This document shows, one piece after another, positions 1 through 8,234 of a stretch of DNA of 64,000 bases; positions within the stretch are counted from its first letter, which is position 1; the number at the start of each line of letters is the position of its first letter. The position numbers were made by a program, and so were the translations under genes. The DNA lies in the NCBI GenBank assembly GCA_031268095.1, contig JAIRXU010000072.1, forward strand, positions 1 through 64,000. Direction: 5' to 3'. The notes under the pieces are model-generated. The model was given only the letters and a program-made list of their open reading frames with translations, was not told the DNA's origin and did no database searches. The stretch comes from Oscillospiraceae bacterium. GTDB taxonomy: Bacteria > Bacillota > Clostridia > Oscillospirales > Acutalibacteraceae.

Positions 1-41
1 GAAATGTCATGCCGATGATACTCCGCCAAACGCTCTTCCAT
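1..41 (-). CDS. 5' end of an unidentified gene (partial)
   Basis: Only the first 13 codons lie in the window. On the minus strand an ATG at 41 follows a GGAGG ribosome binding site (about 8 bases upstream) and reads MEERLAEYHRHDI before the edge. A consensus promoter lies just upstream at 67-95. The start, ribosome binding site and promoter together support a real gene with its own transcription, but the fragment is too short to assign a family. Confidence 0.6.
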   Translation of the reverse strand, partial: MEERLAEYHRHDI

Positions 42-66
42 CAAAGAAAACCTCCGTTTTCTTTAT

Positions 67-95
67 AGTATAGCATATCTCAACCGACTTGTCAA
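67..95 (-). promoter_or_regulatory. SigA-type promoter for the partial gene at the left edge
   Basis: Minus strand TTGACA (90-95), a 17-base spacer, then TATACT (67-72). Transcription should start near 60, about 20 bases before the ATG at 41. Confidence 0.8.
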
Positions 96-112
96 TCTCG
101 TGACTACACAAT

Positions 113-733
113 CTAGAGGTTCCGCATCAGCGCCAATTCCGCCGCGCGGGCCAGCTGATCCCCCGCTCCGCCGCAGCGCTCCAGCTGGAAATAAACTGTG
201 CTCCAGATCAGCAGTTCTCGGGGATCCGCCTGGCGGGAGAAGAGCACCCGCAGCGCGTCGCCGACCGCTTCACCAATTTCCCGTGTCATTGCGCTGATTC
301 GTTCCGTCAGGGACAGGATCCCATCACCATTCTTCTTCAACCGCGGCAACATCCCTGTGAGTTCTCCCAGCAGCACCGCCTGCGCCGCGATTTTTTCGCC
401 CAGTCCGGCGGCCGCCGCCGGAATTTTTGCCGTCTGGAAGGCCGCCAGCTGCCGTAACGCCTGTTCCACCGCGCCCAGCGCACCGTCCAGTCCGGCGGAC
501 AGCCCCAACAAGTCCCCTCGCTCCAGCGGCGGCAGGAAGTCCCGGACCGCCGCCCCGGTCAGCTCCCGGCACAGCGCCGCGCTCCGCTGCCGGTCCGCCT
601 GGATCGCCGCGAGCGTCTCCGGCAGCCCCAGAAATTGATAATTCCGTAACGTCTCCGCCAGCCGCTCCGCCGCCAACCGAACAAAGTCGCTCTGCCGCGC
701 CAGTACGGAAAAATAATCAACCGATTTTTTCAT
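113..733 (-). CDS. DUF47/PhoU-like phosphate transport regulator
   Basis: A 206-residue, almost entirely helical protein of the DUF47 family, which resembles PhoU. Family members are normally encoded next to a PiT phosphate transporter and are thought to modulate it. That is the arrangement here: the pit stop is 17 bases upstream, so the two are probably co-transcribed. The ATG at 733 follows GGAAGG, and the protein opens MKKSVDYFSVLARQSDF, a normal start for the family. No membrane segment is seen, so a cytoplasmic location is expected. The family call rests on overall pattern and neighbour; regulation of Pit is inferred from known pairs. Confidence 0.8.
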   Translation of the reverse strand: MKKSVDYFSVLARQSDFVRLAAERLAETLRNYQFLGLPETLAAIQADRQRSAALCRELTGAAVRDFLPPLERGDLLGLSAGLDGALGAVEQALRQLAAFQTAKIPAAAAGLGEKIAAQAVLLGELTGMLPRLKKNGDGILSLTERISAMTREIGEAVGDALRVLFSRQADPRELLIWSTVYFQLERCGGAGDQLARAAELALMRNL

Positions 734-750
734 GGACCTTCCGCCTTCCC

Positions 751-1803
751 TCAAAATATCCGCAGGAACAGCCGCGCGGTCAGCCAGCCGATGAGGCCGC
801 AGCCGGGGAAGGTCAGCACCCAGGCCAGTGCCATCTCCCGCGCCACAGACCAGTTGACCCCGCGCAGCCGCCGGGCCGCCCCCACCCCCATCATGGCAGT
901 GGTTTTGGTGTGGGTGGTGCTGACGGGCAATCCGCCCAGGGAACTGAGCAGCAGGCAGGCGCTGGCCGCCAGATCCGCCGCGAAGCCCTCGTGCGCCTCC
1001 AACCGCACCATCGACATCCCAACAGCCTTGATGATCCGGTAACCGCCGATGGAGGTCCCCAACGACATCGTCGCCGAGCAAAGCAGCATCAGCCAAAAGG
1101 GGATCCGGAACGACGACGCGTCCGCCTGCCCCCGGGCCAGGGAAATGCCCAACAAAAAAACGCCCAGGAATTTTTGACCGTCCTGCGCGCCGTGAAGAAA
1201 TGCACTGCCCGCCCCCGCGAAGACCTGCGCACCGCGAAACCAGCGGTTGGTCCGTCGGCGGTCCCCCCGGGCGGCAGCCAAACTTGTCAGCTTCCCCGCA
1301 AGGAAGCCAAAACCGAATCCCAGCGCTGCGGAGAGCGCCAGACCATAAAGCACCCTGACCCAGGCATCTCCTTGGATCCCGGCCATGCCGCCCCGCAGGG
1401 CGATCGCCGCGCCGGAAAGCCCTGCAATCAGTGCATGACTCTCACTGGTGGGAATCCCAAAATACCAGGCCAGTACAGCCCAAAGCACGATGGCGGTCAT
1501 CGCCGCGCACAGGGCCGTCCCCGCCGCACCGGCGTCGCCGCCGAAATCCACCATGTGATAAATCGTCTCCGCCACAGTTGCGTTGACCGCCGTCATCACC
1601 AATATTCCCGCAAAATTCAGCACTGCCGCCATCCCAATTGCCGCACGGGGGGGCATACTGCGGGTGGAGACGCAGGTAGCAATGGCATTGGGCGCGTCCG
1701 TCCAGCCGTTGACAAACACCACTCCCAGCGTCAGCAGCGCCGTCACCGCCAGCAGGGGATTGCCCCCCAGCGCCGCCGCAAACGTCCCAAAACTGACGCT
1801 CAC
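751..1803 (-). CDS. pit: PiT-family inorganic phosphate transporter
   Basis: A 350-residue polytopic membrane protein of the PiT family, which imports phosphate with a coupled cation. Both halves carry the duplicated signature: NGWTDAPNAIA at about residues 32-42 and GAQDGQKFLG in the second half. Most of the chain is hydrophobic helix. The start is GTG at 1803, and it overlaps the upstream fumarase-beta stop by four bases (GTGA), which implies translational coupling. The DUF47 gene follows 17 bases later. Length and signatures fit low-affinity bacterial Pit proteins. The coupling ion (proton or sodium) cannot be told from sequence. Confidence 0.92.
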   Translation of the reverse strand: MSVSFGTFAAALGGNPLLAVTALLTLGVVFVNGWTDAPNAIATCVSTRSMPPRAAIGMAAVLNFAGILVMTAVNATVAETIYHMVDFGGDAGAAGTALCAAMTAIVLWAVLAWYFGIPTSESHALIAGLSGAAIALRGGMAGIQGDAWVRVLYGLALSAALGFGFGFLAGKLTSLAAARGDRRRTNRWFRGAQVFAGAGSAFLHGAQDGQKFLGVFLLGISLARGQADASSFRIPFWLMLLCSATMSLGTSIGGYRIIKAVGMSMVRLEAHEGFAADLAASACLLLSSLGGLPVSTTHTKTTAMMGVGAARRLRGVNWSVAREMALAWVLTFPGCGLIGWLTARLFLRIF

Positions 1804-2339
1804 GCCCTTGCCTCCGCGCGCCGGAAGAGATTCCCGCCCCGGGCGTCAACGGCCACCACCAGAGGAAAGGCCTCCATCTCCAATCGCTTGACGCTCTCGC
1901 ATCCCAGATCATGGAAGGCGATCTCCTCACAGGACCGGACACACTGGGCCGCCAGCGCCCCCGCCCCACCGACAGCACAGAAATACACCGCGCCATACGC
2001 CTGCATCGCCTGGCAGACCGTTTCCGCCCGCCCGCCCTTGCCAATCATACCGCAAAGACCCAACGCGAGCAGCCGCGGGGTGTAGGGATCCATTCGATCA
2101 GAGGTGGTCGGGCCGCAGCTGCCGATCACCTGCCCCGGGCGCGCCGGCGTCGGTCCGGCGTAATAGACGCAGGCGCCGTCCAGCGGAAACGGCAGGTCTC
2201 CCCCTTCGTCGAGCAGGGCAACGATTCTTTGGTGGGCGGCATCCCGCGCGGTATAGACGGTCCCGGAAAGCAACACCCGCGCCCCGGCCTCCAGCGTCCG
2301 GGCCGCTTCCCGCAGCTCTCCGGTATGTACAGCAATCAT
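1800..2339 (-). CDS. Fumarase/tartrate dehydratase beta-subunit-like protein, no alpha subunit nearby
   Basis: A 179-residue protein matching the beta (C-terminal) domain of class I [4Fe-4S] fumarases and tartrate dehydratases. It has the family GPTTS motif (residues 76-80), RMDPYTP just after it, and the IGKGG loop. The ATG at 2339 was chosen over an upstream in-frame codon because AGGAG sits about 8 bases before it. In known two-subunit enzymes the alpha subunit supplies the cluster cysteines and is usually encoded next door. Here the upstream neighbour is a DivIVA-like gene and the downstream one is pit, so the subunit is an orphan in this window. It could pair with a distant alpha subunit or have another role. 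Confidence 0.8.
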   Translation of the reverse strand: MIAVHTGELREAARTLEAGARVLLSGTVYTARDAAHQRIVALLDEGGDLPFPLDGACVYYAGPTPARPGQVIGSCGPTTSDRMDPYTPRLLALGLCGMIGKGGRAETVCQAMQAYGAVYFCAVGGAGALAAQCVRSCEEIAFHDLGCESVKRLEMEAFPLVVAVDARGGNLFRRAEARA

Positions 2340-2405
2340 GGCAGTTCTCCTTTTCGGCGGCATTCCCGTGGCGGCAGCATCCGCCCATCATGCGCTCGCA
2401 ACGCA

Positions 2406-2861
2406 TTATATGTTCAGAAACGCCAAATCAGAAGCGTCCCCATCCTCCAAATCTTCCAAAAACAAGCGGAACGTCAACTGTTCCAGGGGCAACCCCTCTT
2501 GCTCAGGCAGGTCGCCCGACCGGGGCTGCTCCAGCAGTGCCATTCGTTTACGCAGCTGAATATTCTCATGTTCCAGTTCCGCCACCAGTTCCCGGGCACC
2601 GGTCAATTCCCGCCGGAAAGCCTCCAGCTCGCCCCGCAGTTCCTGCAGCGTCTCCAATTTATTTTGTAACACATCCAGCTGCGCGGCGGCCCGGGTTTGC
2701 TCTTCCTCCCGCAGGCGCGTCTCTTCTTCCAGCCGCGTACGCAGCTGGCGGGATTCCTGCATTCGGTCCTGTACCCTGCCCTCCAGCCGCTCCACGTAGC
2801 GCATCACGTCCTCTTTGTTGAACCCGCCAAACCGTACTGTCCGGAAAAAATCACCGCCCAT
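2406..2861 (-). CDS. Short DivIVA-like coiled-coil protein
   Basis: A 151-residue protein. The N-terminus (MGGDFFRTVRFGGFNKEDVMRYVERLEG) matches the DivIVA/GpsB type, in which an FNKEDV-like segment begins a membrane-binding coiled coil. Residues 30-110 are nearly all charged and leucine-rich heptads, and the tail is acidic. ATG 2861 is chosen because GGAG lies 6 bases upstream. An ATG at 2873 would add four residues but lacks a good ribosome binding site. It is a second DivIVA-like gene in the same block as the longer one at 8235-9002. A role in polar or septal localisation is inferred. Confidence 0.6.
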   Translation of the reverse strand: MGGDFFRTVRFGGFNKEDVMRYVERLEGRVQDRMQESRQLRTRLEEETRLREEEQTRAAAQLDVLQNKLETLQELRGELEAFRRELTGARELVAELEHENIQLRKRMALLEQPRSGDLPEQEGLPLEQLTFRLFLEDLEDGDASDLAFLNI

Positions 2862-2898
2862 GCTGCGCTCCATCCATCAGATCTCATTGTCCGGCAAT

Positions 2899-4800
2899 CT
2901 ATGCCGCCACTAAAATTTCCGTCACCGAAGTATCAATAATAGCATGCTTGCCGCCCCGGATAGCGTACCGATAGCACTCGTACGCCCCCTGCTGCGGATT
3001 GGAAAGGTAAAACACCGCTCCCCGGGCATACCGCAGCGTATCCATTTTCAGGGAATTGGAAATCAGCCGGGCCTCCCCTTTCGCGCAGTAATAGGCCCGG
3101 GCCATCCCGCCCTGCACTTCGCACAGCGCGATCAGTTCGTTCGCCGGCGCGGTCTCCTCTTTCTCGCCGGGCGGCAGGCCGCTGTCAATCAGAAAGAATG
3201 CCTCTACCCCAGTGCAAAGCTTCTGCGGCTTGCCGTCGCCGGCATAGAAGAGACTCCCCAGCTCCGCACCTGGCTCCTGTTTGCGGTAGTAGGCTCCCTC
3301 CTGTGCGGGCAGCAAATCCATCACGCCGGTATCTACCGTTTTGCGCTCGGATACGCCGAATTCCGTGATATCATAGCGGTAGAGCACAAAAGTCTTCCCC
3401 TGCTCCTCCCGCTCCAAGCAAAACAGCGCCTCCGGCTTGCGCAGGAACGCATAGGACCGGTCGCGGCCGTTTTCCTCTTCCTCCAGCAGGATTTCGTATG
3501 GCCCGGCGGAGGTCAGCTGGATCAGGTACCGGCCGTCGTAGCTGCGGCTTCCCTCCGCCAGCTCGTTCAGCCGCTTGGCGACCGCGTCCGCGCCGCCCTT
3601 GCGCCGCAGGGACGCCAGCTCTTCCAGCGTAACGGTCTTGGTGCTGTCGCCGGCCGTCACGCGCCATTTGTCATAAATGCAGCGAGGCGTACCCATCGCT
3701 TGCAGCCGCAGGATGGATTCTTCCGTCAGCGGCCCGGCCAACCGGTAGGAGGCTACGCCATTGAAGGCATAGCAGTCCTGCTGGGTCACCTGGTTGGGCA
3801 GAGCTTCCAGCGCTCGCTTAACTTCCGCCCGGAGGGTATCCCGTTCCAGCTTTTCCTGGTAGGCCTGGTAATCTTTCTCATATGCGCGGTCACCCAGAAA
3901 GCTTGTGATAATCCCGCTGAAATAATCTTCCCGCTTTGGTTCCTTGAGCAGCGCGTCCGCCGTCTGCTGCGGGTCTTCCACCAGCACACTGACACCCGCC
4001 GCATCCGTCCCCTTCTGGAGAAAATAGAGGTTACCGCCGAGCTCATACTGGTCGAAGAAAATCTTCAGCGGATCTTGGGTGATCATCGTCACGCCGCCGG
4101 TTTCTCCCACCACGGACAGACTTTTTGTGCTTTCACCCGTCACCGAGGTAAAGAAAATAAGGGAACGCTTTCCGTCGGCGAAGTAATGAACCTCGTCTAC
4201 GCCCCCCGCCACTTGCTCCGGCTTTTCGCCCAATTGGCAGCGGAACAGGAGCTTCTGCTCCCCCGCCGTCTTGCAGAAGAAAAACACCGGCAGTCCCGGT
4301 GATGCATACAATGCCGCTACGCCGGCAGAAAGCTCAGCCGCATTGCCGCTTTCGCTGTCGTAGCAGCGCAGGATCTTCCCCTTGGTCTCGATATAGGTAA
4401 CATAGCGCCCGTCTGTTCCTGCGGTCCAATCTGGCTGGATCGACGGCGCAACCCGCGTCCCGCCGTCCTCCCGGCTCTTGCTCTTGCTCAGGTCCAGCCG
4501 ATACAGCGCCAGTCCGTCTTCGGTCGCCGCGTCATAATACAGCGTCTTCCGGTCGCCAGAAAATACTTGCCGCTGGGATTTCGCCGTGCGCAGCGGCGCA
4601 CCGCCGCCGTCGTTTTGCAGCTGCAAATTCCCGCCCTTGGAGTAAATAACGGCATACGAGCCGTCATCCCGGTCTCCTTTGGGCGCCAGGACGGCAACAA
4701 CGACGACAACGGTGATCGCGGCCACCACCGCAATCGCCGTTACGCCCCAGCGCCAGTCGCGCTTGTTCCAATGGAAGGGCCAATGGATTGGTTTGGCCAT
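2899..4800 (-). CDS. Membrane-anchored extracytoplasmic protein, propeller-like, function unknown
   Basis: A 633-residue protein with a short basic cytoplasmic N-terminus, one strong transmembrane segment at about residues 19-40 (valine/alanine-rich), and a large outside domain. The outside domain has repeated strand-rich units of the kind GGNLQLQND, DGRYVTYIETKG, DGKRSLIFFTS and DGRYLIQLTS, resembling TolB/WD40-type beta-propellers. A helical insert sits near residues 330-390. ATG 4800 follows AGGAGG with 7-base spacing. It lies between transketolase and the DivIVA-like gene with short gaps, so it is probably co-transcribed. No catalytic motif was recognised. Similar membrane-anchored propellers often act as scaffolds or sensors, but that is only a guess here. 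Confidence 0.6.
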   Translation of the reverse strand: MAKPIHWPFHWNKRDWRWGVTAIAVVAAITVVVVVAVLAPKGDRDDGSYAVIYSKGGNLQLQNDGGGAPLRTAKSQRQVFSGDRKTLYYDAATEDGLALYRLDLSKSKSREDGGTRVAPSIQPDWTAGTDGRYVTYIETKGKILRCYDSESGNAAELSAGVAALYASPGLPVFFFCKTAGEQKLLFRCQLGEKPEQVAGGVDEVHYFADGKRSLIFFTSVTGESTKSLSVVGETGGVTMITQDPLKIFFDQYELGGNLYFLQKGTDAAGVSVLVEDPQQTADALLKEPKREDYFSGIITSFLGDRAYEKDYQAYQEKLERDTLRAEVKRALEALPNQVTQQDCYAFNGVASYRLAGPLTEESILRLQAMGTPRCIYDKWRVTAGDSTKTVTLEELASLRRKGGADAVAKRLNELAEGSRSYDGRYLIQLTSAGPYEILLEEEENGRDRSYAFLRKPEALFCLEREEQGKTFVLYRYDITEFGVSERKTVDTGVMDLLPAQEGAYYRKQEPGAELGSLFYAGDGKPQKLCTGVEAFFLIDSGLPPGEKEETAPANELIALCEVQGGMARAYYCAKGEARLISNSLKMDTLRYARGAVFYLSNPQQGAYECYRYAIRGGKHAIIDTSVTEILVAA

Positions 4801-4903
4801 GGCGAATCCTCCTTTTCCTCTGTCCTCCGGCAAGGATGTCTTGCCTTCCCTTTCGCTTCCGTTCTCCGCCGCTTCCCCCGCGTTACATTGACTTCATCGC
4901 TGT

Positions 4904-5851
4904 TCACCGCTTCCGCGCAATCGCCTCTTTGGCTTTGGCGACGATGTGCGCCGCGTCCAGACCATATACCTTCAGCATCTCCGCCGCCGGGCCGGACGCG
5001 CCGAAGACATCTTCCACTCCGACCCGCAGCACTGGCACAGGCAGCGTCTCGCTGAGCGCTTCCGCCACTGCGCCGCCCAGGCCGCCGATGATGTTGTGTT
5101 CCTCCGCCGTAACAACCGCGCCGGTCTCCAGCGCTGCCTTCCCAAGGATCTCCGTGTCCAGGGGTTTGATTGTGTGGATATCCAGCACCCGGGCAGAGAT
5201 GCCCTCCAAGGCCAGCTGCTCCGCCGCCGCCAGGGCTTCGTGGACCATCAGCCCCGTCGCCGCCAGGGTGACGTCGTCACCGCCCCGCAGCTGCACACCT
5301 TTGCCGATCTCAATTTTGTACGTTTCGTCAAACAGATGCGGCAGCGCCAGCCGCCCGAACCGCAGATACACCGGCCCATCCCAGGCCGCCGCTGCCGCGA
5401 CTGCCGTGTATGCCTCCTGGTAATCCGCCGGATTGACGATGGTCATGCCCGGGATGGTGCGCATCAGGGCGATATCTTCACAGCACTGGTGGCTTGCGCC
5501 GTCCTCGCCGACGGAAATGCCCGCGTGCGTCGCGCCGATGTTGACGTTCAGGTGCGGGTAACCGATGGTATTGCGTACCTGCTCGAAAGCCCGGCCCGCC
5601 GCGAACATGGCAAATGTACTGGCGAACACGGTGTACCCCATCGTCGAAAGCCCGCCGGCCACCCCCATAAGGTTGCATTCCGCGATTCCGCAGTCAAAGA
5701 ACCGGCCCGGATACGCTTTCTTGAACATCCCTGTTTTTGTGGCCGCCGCCAAATCCGCGTCCAGAACCACCAGTTTATCGTTCACCGCGCCGAGGTCTAC
5801 CAGCCCTTTGCCGTAAGCGTCGCGGGTCGCCGTTTTTTGAATTTCCGCCAT
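4904..5851 (-). CDS. Transketolase, C-terminal subunit
   Basis: A 315-residue protein carrying the pyrimidine-binding and C-terminal domains of transketolase, made as a separate subunit. It works with the N-terminal subunit encoded immediately upstream (5905-6747). Together they transfer two-carbon ketol units in the pentose phosphate pathway, with thiamine diphosphate. Visible features are DGASHQCCEDIALMR (the pyrimidine-domain region with the activating glutamate) and GGLGGAVAEAL in the C-terminal domain. ATG 5851 follows GGGAG. An upstream open stretch was rejected because it overlaps the partner gene. Split transketolases are common in Clostridia and archaea. Confidence 0.93.
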   Translation of the reverse strand: MAEIQKTATRDAYGKGLVDLGAVNDKLVVLDADLAAATKTGMFKKAYPGRFFDCGIAECNLMGVAGGLSTMGYTVFASTFAMFAAGRAFEQVRNTIGYPHLNVNIGATHAGISVGEDGASHQCCEDIALMRTIPGMTIVNPADYQEAYTAVAAAAAWDGPVYLRFGRLALPHLFDETYKIEIGKGVQLRGGDDVTLAATGLMVHEALAAAEQLALEGISARVLDIHTIKPLDTEILGKAALETGAVVTAEEHNIIGGLGGAVAEALSETLPVPVLRVGVEDVFGASGPAAEMLKVYGLDAAHIVAKAKEAIARKR

Positions 5852-5904
5852 ACCGAAAACTCCCTTTCGTTCTATGATGCACCGAAGTGCCCAAAAATAT
5901 ACAT

Positions 5905-6747
5905 TCAGGTCTCCAGCAACGCCAATTGCTCCCGCAGTTCCTCCATCGCCTGACCGTACTGGGCTTCGTTGGGCGCAGTTCCGTGCCAGGCGGCTTGATC
6001 TTCCATGAAGGAAACGCCCTTGCCTTTGACGCTTTTGGCGATGATGGCCGTCGGCTTGCCGTTCCACTGCTTCGCCCGGGCGACGGCGGCCTCGATTTGA
6101 TCAAAGTCGGCGGCGTCAATGGAAACCGTGTTCCAGCCGAAGGCCTCGAACTTCTCTGGGATCGGATAGGGCGAATTGACCTCCGCAATGGTGCCGTCAA
6201 TTTGCAGATTGTTGTTGTCAACCATGGCAATGAGATGGTCCAGGCCCTTCGCCGCCGCGAACATTGCGGCCTCCCAAACCTGGCCTTCCTCGATTTCGCC
6301 GTCTCCCAGCAGGGCGTATGTCACGAGGTCCTTCCCCGCCAACTTTGCACCCAACGCCATTCCGGCGGCGGCGGAAATTCCCTGCCCCAAAGAACCGGTG
6401 CTCATGTCCACCCCGGGGGTCAGCTTCATGCTGGGATGTCCCTGAAGCATGGAACCGTTCTTGCGCAGGGTTTTCAACTGCTCCACCGGGAAAAACCCCC
6501 GGTGCGCCAGCACGGAATAAAGCGCGGGGGCCACGTGCCCCTTCGAGAGCACCAGCCGGTCCCGGTCCTCCCATTTCGGATTTGCCGGGTCGATGCGCAT
6601 TGCCTCAAAATAAAGATACGTCAGCAGTTCCGCCGCCGACAGGGATCCGCCGGGGTGCCCGGATTTGGCATGATATACGCCTTCGATGATCCCCATGCGC
6701 ACCCGGCAGGCGAGTGCGCGCAGTTCTTTGTTTCTTGCGGAATCCAT
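5905..6747 (-). CDS. Transketolase, N-terminal subunit
   Basis: A 280-residue thiamine-diphosphate-binding half of transketolase. The family motifs GHPGGSLS (about residue 30), DRLVLSKGHVAPALY, and the ThDP/magnesium motif GDGEIEEGQVWEA followed by VDNNNLQ are all present. It ends where the single-chain enzyme would continue into the pyrimidine domain, which is supplied by the next gene downstream after a 53-base gap. The ATG at 6747 has AAGGAGG just upstream. Function is cytosolic pentose-phosphate interconversion, probably feeding nucleotide and aromatic precursors. The assignment is firm. Confidence 0.94.
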   Translation of the reverse strand: MDSARNKELRALACRVRMGIIEGVYHAKSGHPGGSLSAAELLTYLYFEAMRIDPANPKWEDRDRLVLSKGHVAPALYSVLAHRGFFPVEQLKTLRKNGSMLQGHPSMKLTPGVDMSTGSLGQGISAAAGMALGAKLAGKDLVTYALLGDGEIEEGQVWEAAMFAAAKGLDHLIAMVDNNNLQIDGTIAEVNSPYPIPEKFEAFGWNTVSIDAADFDQIEAAVARAKQWNGKPTAIIAKSVKGKGVSFMEDQAAWHGTAPNEAQYGQAMEELREQLALLET

Positions 6748-6799
6748 TCATAATCCTCCTTGCTAGATTTTAGACGCCGAATTTTAGAATGTTTTGGTT

Positions 6800-7723
6800 T
6801 TATCGTTGGATTTCAGCCAGAAAAGCGGTGAAATAGCCGGGCAGTTCCGCCGCGATTTCAATGGCAGCGCCCGTGCGGGGATGAAGGAAGCCCAGCAGCC
6901 CCGCATGGAGGCACTGACCCTGCAAGTCCGTCACGCCGGGAGGGTTCCCGCTCCGGGGGGGACCATAGACAGGGTCTCCGGCCACCGGATGACCGATGTG
7001 TGCCATATGGACACGGATTTGGTGGGTACGCCCGGTCTCCAGCCGCAGGCGCAGATGAGCAAACGCCTCGTACTGGGTCAGCAGCTCGTAGTGCGTCCGG
7101 GCGGGCTTTGCGTTCTTCTGGGTGACGGCCATGCGTTTGCGGTCTCGCTCGCTGCGGCCAATCGGCGCGTCCACTGTGCCTTCCGGAACGTTCATCCGCC
7201 CGTGAACCACCGCCTGGTACGCCCGGAGGAACGAATGGTTCTGAATCTGCGCCGCCAATCCCTGATGGGCCAGGTCGCTCTTTGCAACGGCCAGCAGCCC
7301 GCTGGTGTCTTTGTCAATGCGGTGGACGATGCCCGGGCGCAAAACACCATTGATTCCCGACAGCCGCCCCTGGCAATGCCAGAGCAGCGCGTTGACCAGA
7401 GTCCCGTCCGGATTGCCCGGCGCGGGATGCACCACCATGCCCCGGGGCTTGTTGACGATCAGCAGGTCCCCGTCTTCATAGCGGACGTCCAGCGGGATGT
7501 CCTGCGGCGTTGCTTCCAGCCGCGCGGGTTCCTCCACGGCGCACAGAAGCGCGTCCCCTTCCCGCAGCAACTCGCTTTTCCCGGCAGGCCTTCCGTTGCG
7601 GAGCACAGCCCCGGCCGCGATCAGCCGCTGTAAATAACTGCGGGACAGCCCCAGCTCTCCCCCCAGGACTTTATCCAGCCGCTCCCCGTCCCATTCCTCG
7701 GGGACCATGACGCACACCTGCAT
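6800..7723 (-). CDS. RluD/RluA-family 23S rRNA pseudouridine synthase
   Basis: A 307-residue RNA pseudouridine synthase. An N-terminal S4 RNA-binding domain (about residues 12-65, with RLDKVL and SRSYLQRLI) precedes the catalytic domain. The catalytic motif HRIDKDTSG places the nucleophile at Asp137. GRTHQIRVHM and HAxxLGFLHP-type motifs also match. The lspA stop and this start overlap as TGATG. A GTG three bases upstream is possible, but ATG 7723 is preferred, with AAGG 7 bases before it. In many Firmicutes lspA and an rluD-like gene are adjacent, as here. The exact uridine targeted cannot be read from sequence. Confidence 0.92.
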   Translation of the reverse strand: MQVCVMVPEEWDGERLDKVLGGELGLSRSYLQRLIAAGAVLRNGRPAGKSELLREGDALLCAVEEPARLEATPQDIPLDVRYEDGDLLIVNKPRGMVVHPAPGNPDGTLVNALLWHCQGRLSGINGVLRPGIVHRIDKDTSGLLAVAKSDLAHQGLAAQIQNHSFLRAYQAVVHGRMNVPEGTVDAPIGRSERDRKRMAVTQKNAKPARTHYELLTQYEAFAHLRLRLETGRTHQIRVHMAHIGHPVAGDPVYGPPRSGNPPGVTDLQGQCLHAGLLGFLHPRTGAAIEIAAELPGYFTAFLAEIQR

Positions 7724-8214
7724 CACGACGCCTTCTCCGGCTTCGGCTTACGCGCATCGCGAATCATATCCCAAATGAGGTAGGCAATCATCCCCGCAAT
7801 GCCGACGGTCACCATCACGTCGGCAAAATTGAAGATAGCGAAGGCCGTAAACGGGAATTCCAGGTAATCCACGACATAGCGGCGGGCCGCCCGGTCGATC
7901 AGGTTGCCCAGCCCGCCCGCCAGGATCAGCACCGTGCAGGTCACCTGGACGCCGCCCTTGATCTTCCCAGTCAGCAGCAATACCGCGCCGGCGATCACCA
8001 CCGCCAGTGAAATCACCGCCAGGGCGACGGTTGACTTGTCGAACACCCCAAAGATCGCCCCGGTGTTCTCTGTGTACTGGAGCCGCAGGAGACCCGGGAT
8101 CAGGGACCGAATCTCACCCGGCCGCCGCTCCTGCCAGCGCAGGACCAGCGCCTTGATCCCCTGATCCGCACCGGCCAGCAATAGCACCGCCGCCAGCGGT
8201 ATCATCCGTTTCAT
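7723..8214 (-). CDS. lspA: Lipoprotein signal peptidase II
   Basis: A 163-residue integral membrane aspartyl protease that cleaves signal peptides from prolipoproteins. Four hydrophobic segments are visible. The conserved catalytic aspartates lie in the NLIDRA...VVDYLEF and FNFADVMV regions, and TENTGAIFGVF is also typical. ATG 8214 is chosen because AAGGA lies 8 bases upstream; a GTG at 8232 is a weaker alternative. The gene sits between divIVA and the RluD-type synthase, a common Gram-positive order. Likely substrates in this window include the lipoproteins at 25108, 36399, 47096 and 61112. Confidence 0.95.
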   Translation of the reverse strand: MKRMIPLAAVLLLAGADQGIKALVLRWQERRPGEIRSLIPGLLRLQYTENTGAIFGVFDKSTVALAVISLAVVIAGAVLLLTGKIKGGVQVTCTVLILAGGLGNLIDRAARRYVVDYLEFPFTAFAIFNFADVMVTVGIAGMIAYLIWDMIRDARKPKPEKAS

Positions 8215-8234
8215 GCGTCCGTTCCTTTCCACGG

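Noticed and set aside
427..2085. Long open frame on the plus strand opposite pit and its neighbours
   Set aside because: It is antisense to well supported genes and its predicted protein is arginine/proline-rich with no domain. Such frames are common in GC-rich DNA.
4829..4845. GGCAAG-GATGT-CTTGCC hairpin between transketolase and the membrane protein
   Set aside because: The stem is short and no T run follows on the minus strand, so a terminator is not supported; the genes are probably co-transcribed.
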